From contig MU867115.1 in assembly GCA_033725935.1 (NCBI GenBank), positions 1 to 64,000 on the forward strand: a stretch of 64,000 bases of DNA, in the 5' to 3' direction. The stretch comes from Cladorrhinum sp. PSN259. Lineage: Eukaryota > Ascomycota > Sordariomycetes > Sordariales > Podosporaceae. This document shows positions 57,096 through 64,000 of this stretch, in pieces. Positions within the stretch are counted from its first letter, which is position 1. Every line of letters begins with the position of its first letter. The notes beneath the pieces are model-generated. The model did no database searches. It was not told the origin of the DNA and saw nothing but the letters and a program-made list of their open reading frames with translations. The translations under genes were made by a program, and so were the position numbers.

Positions 57096-57384
57096 GATGC
57101 TAGAAGACTAGCTAAGAGCGGAGGACTGGAACTCATTACTTCGTATTTCCCGAAGCTGGAGAAAGAGGATGAACCTCAGTAGATTGGTGGTCATATCAGG
57201 GTAGACATCACAGATTTACCTAGGGCATCAAGGACACGTTTTGTGGCCCTTTAAGATCACACAGAGTCTCTCTTTAAGTTCTCTTCTTTAAAGTGCTTGT
57301 TAAAAGATGCAAGGAACATAAGTTGAGTGTCCTCACTCGATAACGAAATAACACATCGGGGAGATGGGCTGCAGGGTGGGATTG

Positions 57385-57388
<4 letters not shown>

Positions 57389-57430
<42 letters not shown>
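57389..57430. repeat. CA microsatellite
   Basis: An AC dinucleotide run of 21 units in non-coding DNA between two converging genes. Confidence 0.95.
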
Positions 57431-57433
<3 letters not shown>

Positions 57434-57546
57434 GATGCTACACTCAAAAAGAGCTCTCCTCTCGCCGGACCTCTATCTACAAGCTGGAAGCCTCCTCCCG
57501 CAGTGCTTTACCGCCATAATGCTTCCATAGCACCCCCAGCAGCCCA

Positions 57547-58618
57547 TCAATAACTCCCCAACATCACTGACAACCGGCCTCCATCAGCCACGAAAATTGA
57601 ACCGTTACAGTACGCGCCGGGACGTCCGGCCAAGTACAGCACCAACCCCGCCATCTCCTCGTCGCCGCCAAACCTCCTGGCAGGAATGAACTTGGGATCA
57701 TCATAGCTCTCCTTTCCCGCATCTCTGGACCCGATCAAGCCGCTAGCAAGCTCACTCGGGAACAAACCGGGCGCAAGCGCATTCGCACGAATCCCGTACT
57801 TGGCCAAATTCGAACTGGCCTGTTTGGTCAGGTGCAAAATCGCTGCTTTGCTGGCTGCGTAGGCTAGTGGGGATTAACTTTATTAGCAAATGGCTGAAAA
57901 ATTAAAATAATAAATAAAAAAAAAGCCTATAAAATATTAATAATCATCAGGCTTACCAGGTTTGCTAGCCGCCATCCGACTGTACGCCGCGATGCTGCTC
58001 GTCACAATCACCTGGCTCTGCACGCTCGGCACGTCGCTCCCCTGCTGAATCGGCTTCCCGAATCCTCCCTTCAGCGCATTCTTGTTCCCCGCGTCCAGCA
58101 GCTCCAGAAAAGCGAGGATGCTGAAAAAGGCTCCCGAGACGTTGACGTGCATGCACTGCGTCATGGCGTCTAGCGTCTCCTGGTTGAACATGGCGGCGCG
58201 GACCTCCGACAGGGGCTTTGAGGGGTCCCACCCCTGCGTGGGGCCGAGGACGCCAGAGTTGGCGACGAGCAGGTTGACGAACCCGGACTGCGCCGCGATT
58301 TCGTCGACGGCGGATTGGAGGGAAGAGACAGAGGTCACGTCGCACCGGAGGGGCACGAAGACGGAGGGATACTCTTTGGCAGCGGTTTGGAGGATTTCGA
58401 GGCGGCGGCCGAGGAGGTAGACCTTGGAGGCTCCGTTGGCCGCTAGAGCCCGAGCCATGGTGAGGCCGATTCCTAACGTTCAGGAATGATTAGTAAAAAC
58501 GCGGAGTAACGACAGCGACAAGAAGAGGGAAAAAAGTGTTACCAGAGCCGCCGCCGGTGATGACGGCCACCATCCCGGAGACGGAGAAAAGGGAGGCTGC
58601 ATCGAGGTTGGCGCTCAT
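57547..58618 (-). CDS. short-chain dehydrogenase/reductase (classical SDR)
   Basis: Three exons, 58618-58543, 58472-57957 and 57863-57547, give 302 residues. The glycine motif TGGGSGIG spans the first splice (TGGGSG in exon 1, IGLTMARAL in exon 2). Arg in LLGRRLE after strand 2 favours NADP(H). LLVANSGVLG replaces the usual NNAG, the Ser is in VTSSIAAYS, and YAASKAA with catalytic Tyr and Lys starts exon 3. RANALAPGLFPSELA and a Y..GSIFVADGG end are typical. The substrate is unknown. The gene is complete; the start ATG follows an intergenic region shared with nothing close. Confidence 0.9.
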
Positions 58619-59914
58619 TTTTGATGGCAGGTTCTGGATCTGGCGTGACGTTGTTGCGAGGTTGTGCAAGTGAGGGTAAAACGCATGGAAAGAGCAGTGA
58701 GAATGCGGGATTGGTGGGGTCACTGTCTTTTATCAGATATCGTTCAGTCCCGGCGGTCCCGTCAGTCCGCGTCTCAAGCGAGCTCGGTAATCTCGGCTCG
58801 GGGTAGTACAACAGCAGTTAGAGCTAGCAGAGCTACCCCCTTTTTTATCCTTTGTTTCCTGCCAAAGGCGTGTGTGCCACTTTTGACGACCGGACTTCCG
58901 AATTTGGACGTCCGATATCATCATTCTTCACTTGCACCATGCAGGTTAACTTCAAGAAGCTAGTCTAACCGCAGGTCGCCCTCGAGTTTTCGGAAGAGGC
59001 CATGAAAATCCCGGCCCCGCCCGGTGGGGATCTCCGTCGTTTGGCCCTACTTAAAATCAACGACATTTCAATGAGTCGTGTTCGTCATTGCCTGAGTTTG
59101 GTAAAGAGGAGCTTCCATTTTGTCAGGGTGCGACAGGTCAGTTTGTGCGAGTCTCGAATGGGGTGGGGGAGGGGAGACAGCGAGGGGATATGTGAAAGAG
59201 TGCATGCAGGTACCCAGATATTTGCACAAAGGAGTAAAGCACAAAATAGCTTCAAACCAACTTGAGTTTTATCTGAACTTAAGGGGGTTCTTTTTTATAT
59301 TCTCTTAGCTTTATCTGAACCTTTCAAGTATAAAAAGTGGTGCAGCTTCTGAAATTGATTAACTCTTTCAGAAGGTCTTGCTTAGACGTGCCAGTTAATG
59401 TGGTCAGCGATCACTCATATTTTCTTTATGTCTTTTTCTTGCGGTCCTCAAGTGGTTGCCTGCCGCTGCCAACGGTTGGGCTTGCTTGGTCTTGCATGCG
59501 ACGGTGAGAATATCACGACACTGCAGAATTCAAGGGCTCCTGTCAAGGAGGACAGGGTATATTGTTGGGTGAGCTCGATTGTAATCGCTAGGTTGCTTCC
59601 ATTGGCGGCAGCCAACAAGCTGGTTTGGTCATCAATTCGACTCCGATTCTAGTAGAGTTGTTATTCTTTGTGTTTTTCCACTCTCTTTTTCCCGCGCATC
59701 AACCAACCACGTATAACCTTCCCCCTTGCACTCCAGGGTATTCACCTTCGTTACCCATTTCTCTTGCAAGTCAATATTGTATTAGTCATGCAACAAGACC
59801 TTCTGTCCCTTCCACCTGCTCTGCCCTGCCGTGACACGTATCCCATTTCCTCTGGACATTTTGCTTCCAAGTCTTGCTTTTGTTCAAGTAGGGTCTTTAC
59901 AGGATTCGAATAGA
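58619..59914. other. intergenic region
   Basis: 1.3 kb with no supported gene: promoter of the dehydrogenase and the 3' flank of the F-box-like gene. T-rich segments lie near 59280-59310 and 59640-59700. Confidence 0.5.
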
Positions 59915-61620
59915 CTAACTCCTAAAGACTTCTGGATATGCGGATTTGATCCTATGACGGATCTTGTACAATACTATCTCTCTGATCAGATCTCCGCTTG
60001 ACCTGTACAGACGGTTGCAGCTACGACTGACAACGTAGAAGGGCAGCATCTTGTTGATATGGGAGCGACTCAGCCGATCTCGGTCCCAGAATATGTAACC
60101 GAGGGGCGCAATCTCGTTGTAGAGTATTGTGTAGCTGGAAGAGTCTGCAACCAAAGCCATTTGCAGTAGAAACCAGCCTTGTCCTGGGTCGATAAAATCA
60201 TCATTACTGTTCCTGAACCTATCATGCCAGTGTGGATACAATTTTTGGGGCATGTTAACGACTGTTCTCCTTCCAATGCCCGTATTCTGCATGATGGACG
60301 AAAGCGGAATCGCATGGTCTTTAGCGAGAGCGATGAGCTTCTGGAGGGTCTCCAGGTCCAGTTTGATTAGGTTTTCCAAGATGCACTCCGCAAGTTCACC
60401 CTGTGTTGGTAGGCTCAAGACTCTATTTAGCTGCCGCTCGGTTTCAAGATCGATTGGGAGTGAATGGGTCGACGCTCCAACGGTCCAGTCCGGGTCGAGA
60501 AGAATGGCTATGGCGAGGTATAAGAAAGGTGAATAAATTCTATGGCCCCGGTATACAGTTTGGGGTCTTCAATTTGTGGGTGAATTTGGTACTTACAGGT
60601 TCGCTCACTCTTCCTGACCATGGTGTTAACGATATCAGTAATGATCGAAATGCCATCTGGTATTTCCTCAAGAGCTGTAAGCACGTTCAGGATGACCGAG
60701 CTGACGAAATGCTGGATACTGTCCACCCCTTTTCTCTGCGGCGACGTCATGTTGGAGAATGGCCATTGACAAACGTCCGCGGAGAAGGCGTATCTGTCCC
60801 TCGTGAACATCGTTATAAACTGGTATCGGTACAGCGAAGATGTGATGCGATTGATCTCTGGTGGAGAGAGCGGATTGTCGGTAAAGTTAAGACCAGAGTG
60901 ATGAGACGGTGTCGTATAAATCACAGGTCCTGGGATTGGACGAGATACCGCTTGAGGTTTGAGCGATTGGCTGCCGTAATTCAAGATTTCTCCCCAGCCA
61001 GTTCTATCTATCTTCAAGTCAGACTCTAATGAATGTATTGCACGGTGGTGTTGGAAATGACACCATGTACAAAGGTCGGTGACGATCGGCTGCACCACAT
61101 CTTGGTGAAAGCGTGACACTCTGATGAGAAGGTCCAGGCTGAAATGTTTCAAGTTCCCAACTGTCCCGTCGTCAGACGGACCCCCGGGTTTCGGGAAATT
61201 GCGAGTGAGTATTTCCCAAACCTCCCGCCGCATTAAAGGACGAAAATTGGGGGAGTAATAAAAGTCAGGATCATTGGAGGCGCTATGCAGGAAAAACTGT
61301 TGCAATTCGAAAGCTGCGACGGCCTCCGGCGCAACAGCACCCAACGTACGAAGCAAAGAGCTCCGTAAAAGAGATTCTCGATGTGACATATATATCGCGT
61401 GCGTGCCTGGAGATGCCTTGGAATACTGTTAGTTAGTCATAAAGCAACAATCGGGATGGAAACATGGGAAAGGTGCTTCAGTTACCCTTACTAGCGAGCG
61501 CAAGCTCGGCAAATCGAGGTGCTCGATGATGAGCATTCCGACATCAGCAGGAAGATCATTGATGCCAGTCCAGACACAAGCGCGAGTTAGCTGAGGCTTT
61601 GGCTCCATGGGATACGGCAT
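59915..61620 (-). CDS. F-box-like domain protein, intact
   Basis: Three exons, 61620-61486, 61416-60597 and 60507-59915, give 515 residues with consistent phases. The N-terminus MPYPMEPKPQLTRACVW leads into the F-box-like motif INDLPADVGMLIIEHLDLP, continuing across the first splice as SLRSLVR joined to ASPGTHAIYMSHRESLL. This is the standard fungal layout of F-box helices 1-3. The remaining 430 residues are mostly helical without known repeats (no LRR or WD40). A role as substrate adaptor of an SCF ubiquitin ligase is inferred from the motif only. Many fungi carry dozens of such genes, often in rapidly changing regions. Confidence 0.75.
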
Positions 61621-61962
61621 TGTTGGTAATTAGTATCTGAATTGAGAGGACAAGAAATGCCTATCAGGATGCAAGTTCCGGTACAAGTTGGTGTGCTGTT
61701 GGGTGCAGTGTTGTTGACGAGAAGGGCAGAATAATTACGGGAACCAGTGCATTTTTGTGGGTGAAGGCGTCGGTTGAGGGGGCTTTGCTGCTGGAGGAGC
61801 CGCTAATCAGTAGGCGTTGCCACCTCAAAACTTTATTTCTTTTCACCACATCATGTCTTGGAATCACCAGTCAACTTAACCAAACAGACTTTCCTTGTAT
61901 GCACAATTTACCACCTGAAGTTCGTCATCTGTAAGTTCTCAATATTGTCAGTCGCATAGCAC
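61621..61962. other. upstream region of the F-box-like gene
   Basis: Near 61903 a short frame reads MHNLPPEVRHL and is followed at once by GTAAGT; it resembles the beginning of an F-box motif and may be the first exon of the next fragment or a decayed one. Confidence 0.4.
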
Positions 61963-62052
61963 ATGAGCAAAAGGGAAAAGGCTCTGGTTGGAAAAAATAA
62001 GGAGCGATCAATTTCCGATCGGAGAATTATCTACCAGCTTTTCATCGAGAGA

Positions 62053-62367
62053 ATGGAACCCAGAATCGACAATCTCCCCGCAGAGCTCAAGTTTGTCATC
62101 CTCTCTCTTATCCACTTATCGACCTTGAAGTCGCTGACTGCTGCGTCTCGAGTATATCGAGAACGCCATCGAGCCCGGCGCATCGAAGTCCTCCGCAGCG
62201 TTGTCAGAATAACATCGGGACCGGTGGACAACGACGTGATGGTTTTGAATCCCTCTGATCTCTCAAACCTTTTCAACCGGAGGGATGTGACGGCGCGGCC
62301 ATGTGCAGCTGTCCGTTGCCTAGACTCATACACCCATTCACAGACGCTATTGATGATGAATGCTTAA
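62053..62367 (+). pseudogene. truncated F-box-like fragment
   Basis: The frame from ATG 62053 reads MEPRIDNLPAELKFVILSLI then STLKSLTAASRVY, the F-box-like start, with an RERHRARRIEVLRSVV continuation. It ends after 104 residues, whereas the relatives have 450-515. I see no later exon with matching sequence. It is the third F-box-like unit in 7 kb. It may also be a short expressed protein. Confidence 0.45.
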
Positions 62368-64000
62368 AATAAATCCTTCAGTACACCAATCTGCCTACCG
62401 ACAGTTCGAGCTCAAACCATACCAAACACCAACGCGTCCTCATACGACAGAGACGACAGGCCTTTGTGTAAGACAAGAAGGCAGTTCTCCACACGCCCGT
62501 TTGACTTGAAGACAAGAATAGCTACTCCACAATGATAGTACTAATCTCAATCCCACTTGCCCGGTCTCCCTACACCCTTCCCGTCCACAAACCCTCTCCT
62601 CATCCACTATTCATCATCCCCCCCCCCCCCCCCCCTTCCTGTAGCGTTCCGGGGTACGCCGGCAGCTTCACCTAACTCCTCCCTGGTGACTCCGTAGCCG
62701 CTACCATAGCCTCATCCGAGTCCTCCTCACTTCCGCATCCCTTTAAACCCCTAACCAGCAATACCCTATCCCGCAGTACTTTTCCCTTATAAATACATAT
62801 ACTAAAGGATATCTGAACCAGAACCGCCGAGAGTTATAAGCCCAACAAATGACCCCACTCTACCGAATTCGCCTCAGGTTGTATTATGGGAGTAGTGATG
62901 GTTCCGCTAAAACTTGTTCCTGGAGTTGGATAACTCTCTCAGGGTTTATTTTAGAATGCAAATCGGCCCTGTAAATTGGTACATATGTGCCTTGCCTTGT
63001 CGTTGCCTGGCCTGATCCTCCGGGAAAACCGTTATCCATTTGCAAACAGCTTGGGCGGGGGGATTTGCTTCTGAGGCGGGAACCACGAGGGCCAATGCCC
63101 AGGTTCAGGTTGCTCTTATTCACCGAACCAATCCGTTCCGATAAGGCAGAAGTTCCCATCATCATCAGTTCAGGGCACCGGGAATCGCCCGGTTAAAAAA
63201 CTGCATCGTACTTGGAAGGGCTAGGCGTCGTCAGATGTGCTTGCCAACTATAGCTATATACCGACGAATTAACCTGGGAAAACAAGATTTATCAGGGTCC
63301 TGACCTCACAATGATTGCCAGAATGCCCAATCATTGTCGAAAAGCCATCAATACTACCTCTGATTTAGGTTATGTTATTCAGTGTTGGCCTGTAAGTGTG
63401 AAAGTGTGGCATGTTCACGGCCAAGTTTAGAGACAGGCCAAAAATGGCTGATTGATACTAGTTCGAAAGAAATTGCCGTACTGGGTAATTTACCAAGATG
63501 GTTGTGAGCTTTGCCTGGCAATCCAGCTCCTCGGGAACCTCGAGGTGCAACAAGCGGTTCATGTTATTATTGTTGGTGATTGGCGTGCATTTGACACTGT
63601 TTGCCATGCTGGTACACTGTGTCCGATGCCGCCCATCACACCCCTGCCATCCAGCTTAATTCCTCGCTTGACAAAACTTTGACCGTGTCTGAGTTGCTTG
63701 CTGCTGCGGTGATCAGACCAAGAGATGCCAAAAAATGGCATACTTGGTAGCCGTCCGTACAGGGCCTAGATCTAAGAATAACCATCTTGTTCGGCCGCCA
63801 ACTGAGTCTATCCCAACTTGTCGAGTTCTTAAGGCTGTTTCATGCCGAGTCGCAGGAAACATGAGCACCATCGCCATTCCATCTGAGGGCCGTTGGGGCC
63901 ATGGGGTAGTCTCGGCCGCATGGCATGAGCAGAAATAGGGGCCGTGTGGATGAAGTTTCTGAGTATATATATGGCGTGTCTCCGATCAGTTCAAAGTGGT
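62368..64000. other. gene-free stretch to the window end
   Basis: Short frames on both strands only. A TATATATA segment at 63964-63971 could be the promoter of a gene beyond the window. Confidence 0.5.
62618..62635. repeat. C18 homopolymer
   Basis: Eighteen C in gene-free DNA. Confidence 0.95.

Noticed and set aside
1..64000. CRISPR arrays, rRNA, or a biosynthetic cluster with PKS/NRPS core
   Set aside because: No regularly spaced repeats, no rRNA-like sequence and no core synthase; the two dehydrogenases and the dioxygenase are not grouped around one.

Overview
The window is nuclear DNA of a filamentous ascomycete (Pezizomycotina, probably Sordariomycetes-like). The evidence is short GT-AG introns of about 50-100 bases, fungus-specific families (PTH11-type receptor, Zn2Cys6 factor, DUF7580, fungal C2H2 and F-box-like proteins, GH55, DUF1996), C/T-rich leaders and wide gene-poor gaps. 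I found no rRNA, tRNA or CRISPR array. All exon models were built by hand from reading frames and splice signals. No database search was run.

Layout. 0-3 kb: a 93-base poly-C start and a 1.0-kb terminal-inverted-repeat (TIR) element. 3-8 kb: a PTH11-like membrane receptor and, divergently, a flavin enzyme of the nitroalkane-oxidase/acyl-CoA dehydrogenase type. 8-11.7 kb: no gene, but a small element with perfect 40-bp inverted repeats. 11.8-16 kb: a head-to-head pair, a damaged DUF7580 gene and a C2H2 zinc-finger gene. 17-19.6 kb: a five-exon, six-TM membrane protein of unknown function. 22.3-26.2 kb: a PMC1/PMCA-type Ca2+-ATPase. 26.2-33.2 kb: a gene-poor island holding broken remnants of an insecticidal toxin complex (Tc) locus, an RHS/TcC-like 3' part on the minus strand back to back with a TcA-like 3' part on the plus strand. 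33.9-43 kb: a Zn2Cys6 regulator, two orphan ORFs, a short-chain dehydrogenase and a prolyl-4-hydroxylase-like 2-oxoglutarate dioxygenase. 43.4-46.8 kb: two tandem RNase H-fold paralogues, one frameshifted. 47.7-48.5 kb: a second copy of the TIR element in opposite orientation. 48.7-53.7 kb: two secreted-protein genes, a GH55 exo-beta-1,3-glucanase and a DUF1996 protein with a GC-AG intron. 55.7-62.4 kb: three F-box-like genes (one intact, one frameshifted, one truncated) around a second short-chain dehydrogenase. 62.4-64 kb: nothing recognisable.

The genes do not form one pathway. GH55 and DUF1996 plausibly serve cell-wall turnover. The Ca2+-ATPase, 2OG dioxygenase and dehydrogenases are stand-alone functions. 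The rest looks like fast-evolving accessory content.

Two things stand out. One is the decayed bacterial-type Tc toxin locus. The other is a series of one-base reading-frame breaks, most of them placeable at short homopolymers, together with long poly-C/G tracts; these may be consensus errors as easily as real mutations, so each pseudogene call carries that caveat.
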